64,000 nucleotides of DNA, taken from assembly GCF_011764485.1 (NCBI RefSeq), contig NZ_AP022848.1, forward strand, positions 2,322,001 to 2,386,000, given 5' to 3'. Source of the DNA: Bosea sp. ANAM02. GTDB lineage: Bacteria; Pseudomonadota; Alphaproteobacteria; Rhizobiales; Beijerinckiaceae. The translations under genes and the position numbers were made by a program. The notes below the pieces were generated by a model. It did no database searches and had not been told where the DNA came from. It saw only the letters and a list, made by a program, of their open reading frames with translations. Below, piece after piece: positions 1-8,371 of this stretch. Positions within the stretch are counted from its first letter, which is position 1. The number at the start of each line of letters is the position of its first letter.

Positions 1-43
1 GCCGCTTGCACCCTGCGGGCGCTTCGGCAAGTGTGTCGGCCGC

Positions 44-856
44 ATGGCTTCCCAATCTTCTCCTCCACAGGGGCGCGAGCCCGTCTTCAACCTGCCTTCC
101 GCCGTGGTCTGGCTATTGGCGGTTCTGGCCCTGATCCAGGCCGGCCGCTCGCTGCTGTCGGACTATGACGATTACGTGCTGATGTCCTGGCTCGCCTTCG
201 TGCCGGCGCGATTGACGCTCTGGCTCTCGCCGGGGCGGATCGACGATGTCGTCGGGGCGATGGCGCAGGTCACGGGCGGGCAGGACGTGGCCGAGCGCCT
301 GCAGCTCGTCCGGCTCTTGCTCGCGGATGGCGGGGTGAGGCTCTGGACCGTCCTGACCTATGGCCTGCTGCACGGCTCCTGGCTGCATCTCGTCTCGAAC
401 GCGGTCTGGCTGGCGGCTTTCGGCAGCCCGGTCGCGCGGCGGCTCGGGCCGGGGCGCTTCCTCAACCTGATGGCGCTGGCGACGATCGGCGGCGCATTGC
501 TGCACTGGTGGTCGCGCGATCTCGACGTGCTGCCGCTGGTCGGTGCTTCGGCCGGCATCTCGGGGGCGACGGCGGCGGCGGTTCGCTTCGTCTTCGCGCC
601 GGGGCTGCGCTTCGGCGAGCTCGGCGACGACGCGGTCGTCCGGGCGATTCCGGCCGAGCCGCTCGGCCAGCTCTGGCGCAATTCGCGGGCGCTGCTGTTC
701 ATCGCAATCTGGTTCGTGACGAACATCCTGTTCGGTGCCGGGCTGGTGCCGATCTTCGGCGAGGAGACCAGTATCGCCTGGGAGGCCCATATCGGCGGAT
801 TCGTCGTCGGATTGCTGCTGTTTCCGCTGCTCGACCGGGGTCGGCAAGCGAGCTGA
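44..856 (+). CDS. rhomboid family intramembrane serine protease
   Basis: A 270-residue polytopic membrane protein. Rhomboids cleave transmembrane segments of substrate proteins inside the lipid bilayer. The family pattern is visible: an HGSWLHLVSNAVWL segment near residue 108, a GASAG motif with the likely nucleophile Ser169, and an AHIGGFVVG segment with the likely partner His249 near the C-terminus. The residue after the nucleophile is Ala instead of the usual Gly. The ATG start leaves only 43 bases of the window upstream, so an upstream operon partner cannot be judged. Substrates are unknown. The fold assignment is fairly sure; activity is inferred from the Ser/His pair. Confidence 0.85.
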   Translation: MASQSSPPQGREPVFNLPSAVVWLLAVLALIQAGRSLLSDYDDYVLMSWLAFVPARLTLWLSPGRIDDVVGAMAQVTGGQDVAERLQLVRLLLADGGVRLWTVLTYGLLHGSWLHLVSNAVWLAAFGSPVARRLGPGRFLNLMALATIGGALLHWWSRDLDVLPLVGASAGISGATAAAVRFVFAPGLRFGELGDDAVVRAIPAEPLGQLWRNSRALLFIAIWFVTNILFGAGLVPIFGEETSIAWEAHIGGFVVGLLLFPLLDRGRQAS

Positions 857-1041
857 CGCGGGCGCCCAGTAGGCTCTTTAGAACGGTTTCGGAAACCTTG
901 CTTGCGCCAAGGTCTTCGCCCACACTCGCCGCATTGCGAAGCGCTTCCGAGCCGGCCCGGCATCGCGAGACTTGCCGGCCCTCGCGAAGTTCCAGCGGAA
1001 CCGCGCGCCGGCAACGGCGCGCCTGCGAGGAGGGACTGTCC

Positions 1042-1473
1042 ATGAATGTCGAGCAGTTGCTGAGCGGCAAGGGGCACGATGTGATCTCGGTGCAGCCGCA
1101 TCGGACGCTGGCCGAGGCGATCCGCACGCTGAGCGAGAAGCGCATCGGCGCCGTCGTCGTCATGGGAGCGGACGGGGCGCTGGTGGGTATCCTGTCGGAA
1201 CGCGACATCATCAGGGCGCTTGGCGAATTGGGAGCCGGCGCTCTGGAGAGCGCGGTGTCGCGCTCGATGACCTCAAAGGTCGTGACCTGCCGGCCGCAGA
1301 CCAGCGTCGACGAATTGATGGAGATCATGACCACCGGCCGCTTCCGCCACGTCCCGGTGGTCGAGAACGGCCGCGTTACCGGCCTCGTCTCGATCGGCGA
1401 CGTGGTGAAGCATCGGGTCGCCGCCATCGAGGCCGAAAGCCAGGCGATGCGCGATTATATCGCGATGGCGTGA
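1042..1473 (+). CDS. CBS domain-containing protein
   Basis: A 143-residue soluble protein made almost entirely of two tandem CBS motifs, the first around residues 8-65 and the second around 75-130. Such stand-alone CBS pairs bind adenine nucleotides or related ligands and act as energy or redox sensors. The sequence shows the typical SVMTSKVVTC-like stretch (SRSMTSKVVTC) between repeats and GLVSIGDVVKH at the end of the second. A purine-rich GAGGAGGGA lies 7 bases before the ATG, which fixes this start against a much longer open frame extending upstream. It stands alone, followed by a dispersed repeat. Its partner protein cannot be told from context. Confidence 0.9.
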   Translation: MNVEQLLSGKGHDVISVQPHRTLAEAIRTLSEKRIGAVVVMGADGALVGILSERDIIRALGELGAGALESAVSRSMTSKVVTCRPQTSVDELMEIMTTGRFRHVPVVENGRVTGLVSIGDVVKHRVAAIEAESQAMRDYIAMA

Positions 1474-1503
1474 TGGAAGCCTGTTCGCGTTTCCGTTGAA
1501 ACA

Positions 1504-1606
1504 CGGGTCATCCCGGCCCGGAGCGAAGCGCAGAGCCGGGATCCATACCTAAACCTTGATCGGAAGCGCTCCGGCATGGATCCCGGATCAAGCCCGGGAT
1601 GACCCG
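1504..1606. repeat. dispersed intergenic palindromic repeat (type B)
   Basis: An imperfect inverted repeat with ends CGGGTCATCCCGG and CCCGGGATGACCCG and a nested AAGCGCTCCGGCATGGATCC block. A second copy with the same layout lies at 10324-10428. The element fills the gap between the CBS gene and the convergent patatin gene and could act as a transcription end or a REP/MITE-like element. Confidence 0.75.
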
Positions 1607-1653
1607 CGTGTTTCCATGCAAAATCCGGTAGGCTCAGGCGCAGCCGGAGAGCG

Positions 1654-2688
1654 TCAGCTCTCCGGTGCGATATGATTGGCGGCGACGAGGGTGGCGATGT
1701 CGTCGAGCGACCGCCGGGCGGCCTGGCGGCCGAGTTCGATCGTCTCGCCGGCCCGGTGGAAGTCGAACAGGCCGATGCGGCCGAGCTTGGGGCCGATCAT
1801 CACGTCCGGCGGATCGCCCGCCAGACGCGAACGCGAAATCCGGTCCTGCGTGATGTTGAAGGCGTCGATCATCACGCCGGCGAGGCCGGGGCGGTTCTCG
1901 GCCGGGCGGCCGACGATATTGCGGACGCGCTTCGCCGCGCCGCTGATGCCGTCATACCAGCGCGGCTCGGGTTCGATCCGCAGTTCCGGCACGAGCGGAT
2001 CGGGATCGGAGCTCTGGTCCTGGATCGTCGTGCCGCGGCCGGTAAGGTCGCTGTTGAGGTTGACGCAGATCACGACATCAGCGCCGAGTGCGCGCGCCGC
2101 CGTGACCGGGACGGGATTGACCAGCGCGCCGTCCATCAGCCAGCGCCCGCCGAGCTTCACGGGGTCGAAGATGCCGGGCAGGGCGTAGGAGGCGGTCAGA
2201 GCCTCGACCAGCGGGCCGCGGGTCAGCCAGATCTCATGGCCGAATCCAAGCTCGGTCGCGACTGCAACGAAGCGGCGATCGAGATCCTCGATCCGGATGC
2301 CGTTCAAATTCTGTTCGAGCAGGCGTTTCAGGCGGCTGCCGGCGATCAGCCCGGCACCGCCGATATGGAAATCCATCAGGCCGACGATCCGGCGCTTGGT
2401 CATGCTGGTGGCGAATTCGGTGAGCTCGGGCAGCTTGCCGGCGGCGAGACAGCCGCCGACCACCGCCCCGATCGAGGTTCCGGCGATGACATCGGGCGCG
2501 AAGCCGGCCTCGATCAGTACTTCGAGCGCGCCGATATGGGCCCAGCCGCGGGCCGCGCCGCCGCCGAGCGCGAGGCCGATCTTCGGCCGGATCAGGGCCG
2601 GCTTGCCCTCGACCGGGCGCATATCGTTCATTGCGGCACCACCTCCGCCGAGACCAAAGGCCCGCCGCGCGACACCATCCCACTGCAT
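1654..2688 (-). CDS. patatin-like phospholipase family protein (RssA-like)
   Basis: A 344-residue protein of the bacterial patatin/RssA group. It carries the oxyanion-hole glycine run LGGGAARG around residue 40, the nucleophile elbow GTSIGAVVGG around residue 70 and the catalytic Asp in LMDGALVNPVP around residue 190, so the Ser-Asp dyad is intact. These proteins hydrolyse acyl chains from lipids, usually at the inner membrane. The start is supported by AAGGAGGGA 7 bases upstream; a second Met at residue 20 lacks such a site. The C-terminal 100 residues (ending in a DDIATLV stretch) follow the usual RssA layout. hisI lies 146 bp upstream on the same strand. The substrate is unknown. Confidence 0.88.
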   Translation of the reverse strand: MQWDGVARRAFGLGGGGAAMNDMRPVEGKPALIRPKIGLALGGGAARGWAHIGALEVLIEAGFAPDVIAGTSIGAVVGGCLAAGKLPELTEFATSMTKRRIVGLMDFHIGGAGLIAGSRLKRLLEQNLNGIRIEDLDRRFVAVATELGFGHEIWLTRGPLVEALTASYALPGIFDPVKLGGRWLMDGALVNPVPVTAARALGADVVICVNLNSDLTGRGTTIQDQSSDPDPLVPELRIEPEPRWYDGISGAAKRVRNIVGRPAENRPGLAGVMIDAFNITQDRISRSRLAGDPPDVMIGPKLGRIGLFDFHRAGETIELGRQAARRSLDDIATLVAANHIAPES

Positions 2689-2834
2689 GGGCTCGTCCCT
2701 CCTTGGAATGAGAGGGTCTCAGAAGCCGATGAGCGAAAGATGAACGGCCAAGCCTACGGCGATTATCGCCTGTCCTTGACGATTCCGTGAAGGTGGCTTG
2801 GCCGCATCGCGGATGCGCGTGGCGGTCGGCTTCC

Positions 2835-3242
2835 TCAGTCGCAAACGACCAGCGGCTTCTGCGCCTCGCTTCGTAGCGGCTGCATGCGATAGAAGCACGA
2901 GCAGCGCCCGGTATGGCAGCAGCCGCCGTCGCCGGCGACCTTCACCTTGACCCAGAGCGCATCCTGGTCGCAGTCGACCCGCATCTCGACGATGGTCTGG
3001 ACCTGGCCGGAGGTCGCGCCCTTGTGCCAGAGTTCCTGGCGGGAGCGCGACCAGTACCAGGCCTCGCCGGTATTGATCGAGCGCCTGAGCGCCTCGGCAT
3101 TCATATGCGCGACCATCAGAACGGCGCCGCTGTCGGCCTCCGTCGCGACGACGGTGACGAGGCCGTTCGCGTCGAAACGGGGGCTCAGCATGTTGCCCTC
3201 CTCGAGGGCGTGCTTGTCGGGCGCAGTGGGGAAGAGGGGCAT
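2835..3242 (-). CDS. hisI: phosphoribosyl-AMP cyclohydrolase
   Basis: A 135-residue stand-alone HisI, the third step of histidine synthesis (opens the adenine ring of phosphoribosyl-AMP). The [11 protein letters not shown] segment supplies metal-binding acidic residues, and the C-terminal [12 protein letters not shown] motif supplies the zinc cysteines. There is no fused HisE domain, as is usual in alphaproteobacteria, where hisE is a separate gene; no other his gene is in the window. folE lies upstream on the same strand, separated by a dispersed repeat, so the two are probably transcribed separately. Identification is firm. Confidence 0.95.
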   Translation of the reverse strand: MPLFPTAPDKHALEEGNMLSPRFDANGLVTVVATEADSGAVLMVAHMNAEALRRSINTGEAWYWSRSRQELWHKGATSGQVQTIVEMRVDCDQDALWVKVKVAGDGGCCHTGRCSCFYRMQPLRSEAQKPLVVCD

Positions 3243-3282
3243 TGCGGCTCCGTCGGAAAATCGTTCTAAGACGTGATCCTGA

Positions 3283-3379
3283 CGTCATTCTCGGGCGAGG
3301 CGAAGCGCAGACCCGAGAATCTCGTGCAGGAAAGGCCGCTTTCTCGCCCTGAGATGCTCGGGTCAAGCCCGAGCATGAC
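3283..3379. repeat. dispersed intergenic palindromic repeat (variant)
   Basis: An inverted repeat starting CGTCATTCTCGGGCGAGGCG and ending GGGTCAAGCCCGAGCATGAC. It has the same design as the other GTCAT...ATGAC elements of the window, with the inner part differing. It sits between folE and hisI. Confidence 0.65.
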
Positions 3380-3412
3380 GGCCTGTTCGCAAGGCGCAGC
3401 CAACCGGAGCGA

Positions 3413-4057
3413 TCAAAGCCCCGCCGACTTCACCATCGTGAAGAAGCGAACCTGCTCGGCCGGATCGTCCTGGAAGATGCCGCGATATTGCGTGGTCATC
3501 GTCGAGGAGCCCTGCTTCTGCACGCCGCGCATCGACATGCACATATGCTCGGCCTCGACGAGGATGGCGATGCCGCGGGGTTCCAGCGCCTCCTCGATCA
3601 CGTCGGCGATCTGGGCCGTCATCGTCTCCTGCGTCTGCAGGCGGCGGGCATAGACGTCGACGATGCGGGCGAGCTTCGAGAGGCCGACCACGCCCTTCGA
3701 CGGGTAGTAGCCGATATGCGCCTTTCCGACGAAGGGCACCATGTGGTGCTCGCAATGCGAATAGAACGGGATGTCGCGGACAAGGACCATGTCGCGATAG
3801 CCCTCGACCTCCTCGAAGACCCGGTCGAGGATATGATGCGGATCCTCGGCATAGCCCTTGTAGAATTCCTTGTAGGCCTTGGCGACGCGCCGCGGCGTGT
3901 CGGCCAGGCCCTCGCGCGACGGGTCGTCGCCCGCCCAGAGCAGCAATGTGCGGACAGCGGCCTCGGCCTCTTCCTGCGTCGGCTTGCGGACCAGAAACTT
4001 GTCAGCGGAGGGGCCGACGGCCCCCTCGACGGACAAGGACTTAACCACAGGGATCAT
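3413..4057 (-). CDS. folE: GTP cyclohydrolase I
   Basis: A 214-residue type I GTP cyclohydrolase, which converts GTP to dihydroneopterin triphosphate at the entry of folate/tetrahydrobiopterin synthesis. The zinc and active-site signature [12 protein letters not shown] is present around residue 110, followed by GKAHIGYYP and, near the C-terminus, [19 protein letters not shown] with the second zinc cysteine replaced in position by the usual C-M-S-M-R-G context. The N-terminal 30 residues are variable as in the family. It is transcribed divergently from the IscU-like gene with about 185 bp between starts. Identification is firm. Confidence 0.95.
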   Translation of the reverse strand: MIPVVKSLSVEGAVGPSADKFLVRKPTQEEAEAAVRTLLLWAGDDPSREGLADTPRRVAKAYKEFYKGYAEDPHHILDRVFEEVEGYRDMVLVRDIPFYSHCEHHMVPFVGKAHIGYYPSKGVVGLSKLARIVDVYARRLQTQETMTAQIADVIEEALEPRGIAILVEAEHMCMSMRGVQKQGSSTMTTQYRGIFQDDPAEQVRFFTMVKSAGL

Positions 4058-4242
4058 GTGGTGCCTCCCGTTGGGACGATGAAGCCTCGCGAACTGCCCC
4101 TCAAAGGCTGCGGCTCCCGAGGCCGGTGTGACAAGTCTGATGCCTCACGGCGGAAGAGGTCTTCAGGCTCTCCCATCATACGACGATCAACCCTATATTG
4201 GATCTGCATGCCGGTCATTCCAGACCGGCGAGAGAACTGGCC

Positions 4243-4689
4243 ATGCTGGACGACGTCTACAACAAGCGCATCCTCTCGCTTGCCGCCAACATCCCCCTGC
4301 TGCAGCGCCTGCCGTCCCCCGATGCGACGGCGCGCGCCCATTCGAAGCTGTGCGGCTCGACCGTGACAGTCGATGTCACCATGGCGGGCGATGTCGTCAC
4401 CGGCTTCGGACATGAGGTGAAGGCGTGCGCGCTGGGACAGGCCTCGTCCTCGATCATGGCGCGCCATGTCGTCGGCTCGACAGCGACGGAATTGCGGGAG
4501 GTGCGCGAGCAGGCCCGGGCCATCCTGAAGGAGAATGCCGCCCCGCCAGAGGGAAAATGGGCGGATCTGGCGGTGCTCGTGCCCGTGCGCGATTTCAAGG
4601 CGCGGCATGCCTCGACCATGCTGACCTTCGACGCGGTGGTCGACGCGATCGACCAGATCGAGGCGAAGCGCCGGGAGGCCGCAGCCTAG
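4243..4689 (+). CDS. IscU/NifU-like iron-sulfur cluster assembly scaffold protein
   Basis: A 148-residue protein of the NifU N-terminal/IscU fold. Two of the three cluster-ligand cysteines are recognisable, Cys37 in KLCGST and Cys62 in KACALGQAS; the third, usually found in a C-terminal K-C segment, is replaced in DFKARHASTML by Ala/Ser. The family builds transient Fe-S clusters for delivery to apo-proteins. With one ligand missing this version may handle a cluster differently or have another role. The start is the ATG after GAGAGAAC; a longer frame begins at 4198 but its first 15 residues do not fit the family. It is divergent from folE. Confidence 0.8.
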   Translation: MLDDVYNKRILSLAANIPLLQRLPSPDATARAHSKLCGSTVTVDVTMAGDVVTGFGHEVKACALGQASSSIMARHVVGSTATELREVREQARAILKENAAPPEGKWADLAVLVPVRDFKARHASTMLTFDAVVDAIDQIEAKRREAAA

Positions 4690-4712
4690 CGGCGGGCGAT
4701 ATTTGCCTAGCT

Positions 4713-4845
4713 TTGTCATTCCGGGGCTTCGCGTAGCGAAGAACCCGGAACCCACGACCGGGTGGGACATACAATGCCTGATGGCAGGCGGCTCATCCGG
4801 GCGTGGGTTCCGGGTTCACGTCTTCGACGTGCCCCGGAATGACAA
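4713..4845. repeat. dispersed intergenic palindromic repeat (type A)
   Basis: Begins TTGTCATTCCGGGGCTTCGC and ends in GTGCCCCGGAATGACAA, with an inner GAACCCGGAACCCACGACCG block and its inverted match CGTGGGTTCCGGGTTC. Close copies occur at 8186-8317 and 49810-49940, and short forms at 12691-12730 and 19315-19353. It lies between the IscU-like gene and the convergent phosphatase. Confidence 0.8.
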
Positions 4846-4897
4846 GGTGGTTCGAGCCGGAAACGCTTCCAGATTCGCCTGACGATATGTCGGTCGA

Positions 4898-5659
4898 TCA
4901 CTTCACCCCGAAGGCGACGCGGATTTCCGGCAGGGTCTCGTCGAAGCGGGCCTTGAAGGCCTGGTCCGCCAGCAGGGCCTTGGCGACGGCCCGGCCGACC
5001 TTGTCGCCGGCGACGAGGTCGCTGGGATAGTGGAAGCCGCAGATCAGGCGGCTCTCGTCATAGCTCTTCACCCGCTCCTCCAGCTTGTCCGACAGCTCGG
5101 GAATCGCCGCCTTGAGCAGTTCGGCATAAAGGGCCGCCGTCGCGGCGTGGGCGGAGGGGAAGGACGTGCCGACAGGCCGGGCGCCGGGGCAAGGCTTGAC
5201 GCGGGTCTTGGCCCAGAGCTGGAAGGGGCGCTGGCGGCTGGTCAGCCGGTTGACGCTCTTCAGGAGAATGCCGAGTTCGACTTGCGCCTCGCGGAACAGC
5301 AGCCGCACCTCGCGATGGGTGTTGTCGACATAGCCGGTGTCCATGCCGTTCAGGAAATTCACCAGCGCCTGACGCTGGTCGGCGATGGCGGCCTTCTCGC
5401 GCTCGGGCGTCCGGTTCAAGGTGATCTGCTGGACCTGCTCGAACTCGGCCTTGCCCTCGGGGCTGTTCTGCGCCGGCGGCAGGCCGATGATCTTGGCGAT
5501 GTCGAGCTTGGCGCCGTCGAGCCAGAGCAGGTAAGGCCGCTGCTGGGCGGAAGCCGGCATGGCGATGCCAAGGCCAAGGGCCAGCCCGGTGCCGAGCAGA
5601 GCTTTCCGAAGGGAGGCCTTGCGAACGAGGGCTTGGCGAAAGCGAGCGGCGCGCATCAT
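4898..5659 (-). CDS. PAP2-superfamily acid phosphatase (class A-like), exported
   Basis: A 253-residue exported phosphatase. A signal peptide with hydrophobic core GTGLALGLGIAMPASA ends near AQQ. The vanadium-haloperoxidase/PAP2 signature is complete: KTRVKPCPGARP, then SFPSAHAA with the first His, and ESRLICGFHYPSDLVAG with the second. This layout matches class A bacterial non-specific acid phosphatases (PhoN type), which release phosphate from organic phosphomonoesters in the periplasm. ATG at 5659 was chosen; the frame extends to a TTG six codons upstream, without a clear ribosome site. It is divergent from yidD with only 35 bp between starts. The exact substrate is unknown. Confidence 0.85.
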   Translation of the reverse strand: MMRAARFRQALVRKASLRKALLGTGLALGLGIAMPASAQQRPYLLWLDGAKLDIAKIIGLPPAQNSPEGKAEFEQVQQITLNRTPEREKAAIADQRQALVNFLNGMDTGYVDNTHREVRLLFREAQVELGILLKSVNRLTSRQRPFQLWAKTRVKPCPGARPVGTSFPSAHAATAALYAELLKAAIPELSDKLEERVKSYDESRLICGFHYPSDLVAGDKVGRAVAKALLADQAFKARFDETLPEIRVAFGVK

Positions 5660-5694
5660 GTGTCCGGTATCGAGCAAGGGAAGCGGTTCTGGTT

Positions 5695-6129
5695 GTGGCT
5701 GAACGAAACGAAGCAGACGATCTATTCCAGCGTCTCTTTGTTAAGCAAAGATTTTCGCTGCTGCGAAGCATCGCGCTTTTCCCCAGAAAGGCCGCGCATT
5801 TCGCCATTCGCGGCTATCAACTGAGCCTTTCCATGCTGGTCGGGCGGCATTGCCGGCACTGGCCGAGCTGCTCGGCCTATACCGACGAGGCGATCCTGCG
5901 CTTCGGCTTGTGGCGCGGCGGCTGGATCGGCGTTGCCCGCGTCTGCCGCTGCAACCCCTGGGGCACGAGCGGCGTCGACATCGTCTGCGAGGCATTGCCG
6001 CCCGATGCGAGGTGGTATAGGCCATGGTCCTATGGCCGCTGGCGCGGAACGAACGTGCCGGCGGCTTTCGATTCCGAAGCCGAACCGACTGCGGGCGGCG
6101 GAACGACCTCACATTCGCAGCCGGTCTGA
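5695..6129 (+). CDS. yidD: membrane protein insertion efficiency factor YidD
   Basis: A 144-residue member of the YidD family, peripheral inner-membrane proteins that assist YidC-dependent insertion. The core shows RGYQLSLSMLVGRHC, HWPSCSAYTDEAI and CRCNPWG, matching the family pattern of an amphipathic N-terminal helix followed by conserved cysteines. The frame opens with GTG; an ATG 46 codons in would remove the helix, so the GTG is preferred. The protein is longer than the usual 70-90 residues because of both ends. It is not next to rpmH-rnpA-yidC here but 41 bp before thrS, on the same strand. Confidence 0.85.
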   Translation: MAERNEADDLFQRLFVKQRFSLLRSIALFPRKAAHFAIRGYQLSLSMLVGRHCRHWPSCSAYTDEAILRFGLWRGGWIGVARVCRCNPWGTSGVDIVCEALPPDARWYRPWSYGRWRGTNVPAAFDSEAEPTAGGGTTSHSQPV

Positions 6130-6170
6130 CTTACGGGGCCCGTATCCCCGAGTGAGCAGGAGCACGATCG

Positions 6171-8168
6171 ATGACGATCTCCCTGACATTTCCCGATGGC
6201 GCCAAGCGCGAGTTTCCCTCCGGCATCACCGGAGTCGAGATCGCCAAGGGCATCTCTCCCTCCCTCTTGAAGCGCACTGTCGCGATGGCGCTCGACGGCA
6301 CCGTCGTCGATCTCGCCGATCCGATCACCGCGGATGCCAGGATCGAGCTTCTGAACCGGGAAGACCCGCGTTCGCTGGAGCTGATCCGGCACGACACCGC
6401 GCACGTCCTCGCCGAGGCCGTGCAGGAGCTCTTTCCCGGCACGCAGGTGACGATCGGCCCGGTGATCGAGAACGGGTTCTTCTACGATTTCGCTCGCAAC
6501 GAGCCCTTCACCCCGGAGGACTTCCCGGCGATCGAGAAGAAGATGCGCGAGATCATCGCGCGCGACAAACCCTTCACCAAGGAGGTCTGGAGCCGCGACA
6601 AGGCCAAGGATTTCTTCGCCGCAAAGGGCGAGGCCTACAAGGTCGAGCTGGTCGATGCGATCCCCGCCGACCAGACGCTGAAGATGTACGCACAGGGCGA
6701 CTGGATTGATCTCTGCCGTGGCCCGCACATGACCTCGGTCGGCAAGGTCGGCAACGCCTTCAAGCTGATGAAGACGGCCGGTGCCTATTGGCGCGGCGAC
6801 TCGAACAACGCGATGCTGACCCGCATCTACGGCACGGCCTTCGCGAAGCAGGAAGAGCTCGACGCCTATCTCAAGCAGCTCGAGGAGGCGGAGAAGCGCG
6901 ACCACCGCAAGCTCGGCCGGGAGATGGACCTGTTCCATTTCCAGGAGGAAGGTCCGGGCGTCGTGTTCTGGCACTCCAAGGGCTGGCGGCTGTTCCAGGA
7001 GATCATCGCCTATATGCGCCGCCGCCTCGCCGCCGACTACGAGGAGGTGAACGCGCCGCAGATCCTCGACAAGTCGCTCTGGGAGACCTCGGGCCACTGG
7101 GGCTGGTACCAGGACAACATGTTCGCGGTGAAATCGGCCTCGGCTTTCGAGAACCCGGCCGATGCCGAGCGCGATCACCGCGTCTTCGCGCTGAAGCCGA
7201 TGAACTGCCCGGGCCATGTCCAGATCTTCAAGCATGGTCTGAAGAGCTATCGCGATCTGCCCATCCGGCTTGCCGAATTCGGCAATGTCCATCGCTACGA
7301 GCCTTCGGGCGCGCTGCATGGACTGATGCGCGTGCGCGGCTTCACGCAGGACGACGCGCATATCTTCTGCACGGAGGAGCAGCTCGCGGCCGAGTGCCTG
7401 AAGATCAACGACCTGATCCTGTCGGTCTACGAGGATTTCGGCTTCACCGAGGAACTCGTGATCAAGCTCTCGACGCGCCCCGAGAAGCGCGTCGGCTCCG
7501 ATGCGGTCTGGGACCATGCCGAGGAGGTGATGACCGGCGTGCTGGAGCGGATCGCCAAGCAGTCCGGCAACCGGATCAAGATCGAGATCAATCCGGGCGA
7601 GGGCGCGTTCTACGGGCCGAAATTCGAGTACGTGCTGCGCGACGCCATCGGCCGGGACTGGCAATGCGGCACGACGCAGGTCGACTTCAACCTGCCGGAG
7701 CGGTTCGGCGCCTTCTATATCGGCGCCGACGGCGAGAAGAAGCAGCCGGTCATGGTCCACCGCGCCATCTGCGGTTCGCTGGAGCGCTTCACCGGCATCC
7801 TGATCGAGCACCATGCCGGGCATTTCCCGCTCTGGCTGGCGCCCGAGCAGATCGTCGTCTGCCCGATCACCTCGGAGGCGGATGCCTATGCCGAGGATGT
7901 GACGATGGCCCTGATGGGCGCCGGCCTGCGTGCCCGCGCCGATCTGCGCAACGAGAAGATCTCGTACAAGGTGCGCGAGCACTCGCTGGCCAAGGTCCCG
8001 GTCATTCTCGCCGTCGGCAAGCGCGAGGCCGAGGAGAAGACCGTGACGGTCCGCCGGCTCGGCAGCCAGGCGCAGACGGTGATGACGCTGGACGAGGCGC
8101 TCGCGGCGCTGGGCCAGGAGGCACTTGCGCCTGATCTGGCGCGCCGGAAGGCCGTGAAGGCTGTGTAA
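6171..8168 (+). CDS. thrS: threonine--tRNA ligase
   Basis: A 665-residue class II threonyl-tRNA synthetase with the full bacterial layout: TGS domain (about residues 1-64), the editing domain with [11 protein letters not shown] (about 70-230), the catalytic core from about 245 with MNCPGH supplying the zinc cysteine, motif 2 in the [21 protein letters not shown] region, and a C-terminal anticodon-binding domain ending in a Lys/Arg-rich tail. An AGCAGGAGC ribosome site lies before the ATG. No tRNA-like leader or T-box is seen upstream, which is usual for proteobacteria. Essential housekeeping gene; identification is firm. Confidence 0.98.
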   Translation: MTISLTFPDGAKREFPSGITGVEIAKGISPSLLKRTVAMALDGTVVDLADPITADARIELLNREDPRSLELIRHDTAHVLAEAVQELFPGTQVTIGPVIENGFFYDFARNEPFTPEDFPAIEKKMREIIARDKPFTKEVWSRDKAKDFFAAKGEAYKVELVDAIPADQTLKMYAQGDWIDLCRGPHMTSVGKVGNAFKLMKTAGAYWRGDSNNAMLTRIYGTAFAKQEELDAYLKQLEEAEKRDHRKLGREMDLFHFQEEGPGVVFWHSKGWRLFQEIIAYMRRRLAADYEEVNAPQILDKSLWETSGHWGWYQDNMFAVKSASAFENPADAERDHRVFALKPMNCPGHVQIFKHGLKSYRDLPIRLAEFGNVHRYEPSGALHGLMRVRGFTQDDAHIFCTEEQLAAECLKINDLILSVYEDFGFTEELVIKLSTRPEKRVGSDAVWDHAEEVMTGVLERIAKQSGNRIKIEINPGEGAFYGPKFEYVLRDAIGRDWQCGTTQVDFNLPERFGAFYIGADGEKKQPVMVHRAICGSLERFTGILIEHHAGHFPLWLAPEQIVVCPITSEADAYAEDVTMALMGAGLRARADLRNEKISYKVREHSLAKVPVILAVGKREAEEKTVTVRRLGSQAQTVMTLDEALAALGQEALAPDLARRKAVKAV

Positions 8169-8185
8169 CCAGCGGCACCTCACGC

Positions 8186-8317
8186 TTGTCATTCCGGGGC
8201 GCGCCACAGGCGCGAACCCGGAACCCACGACCGGGTGAGCCGTCTGCAAAAGACGTTAGATGTTGCACCCAGTCGTGAGTTCCGGGTTCTTCTCTGCGCG
8301 AAGACCCGGAATGACAA
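8186..8317. repeat. dispersed intergenic palindromic repeat (type A)
   Basis: Copy of the TTGTCATTCCGGGGC ... CCCGGAATGACAA element, with the CGAACCCGGAACCCACGACC inner block nearly identical to the copy at 4713-4845. It lies between thrS and the DUF2157 gene and may end thrS transcription. Confidence 0.8.
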
Positions 8318-8371
8318 CGGTGTTTGCACTCCACTAGCGAATCCAGCCCTCGCCATGGCAGATTGCCGGCG

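Noticed and set aside
6030..8249. A 739-residue open frame on the minus strand across thrS
   Set aside because: It is the antisense shadow of thrS, rich in Arg/Asp/Leu with no domain; GC-rich codon use leaves the opposite strand open.
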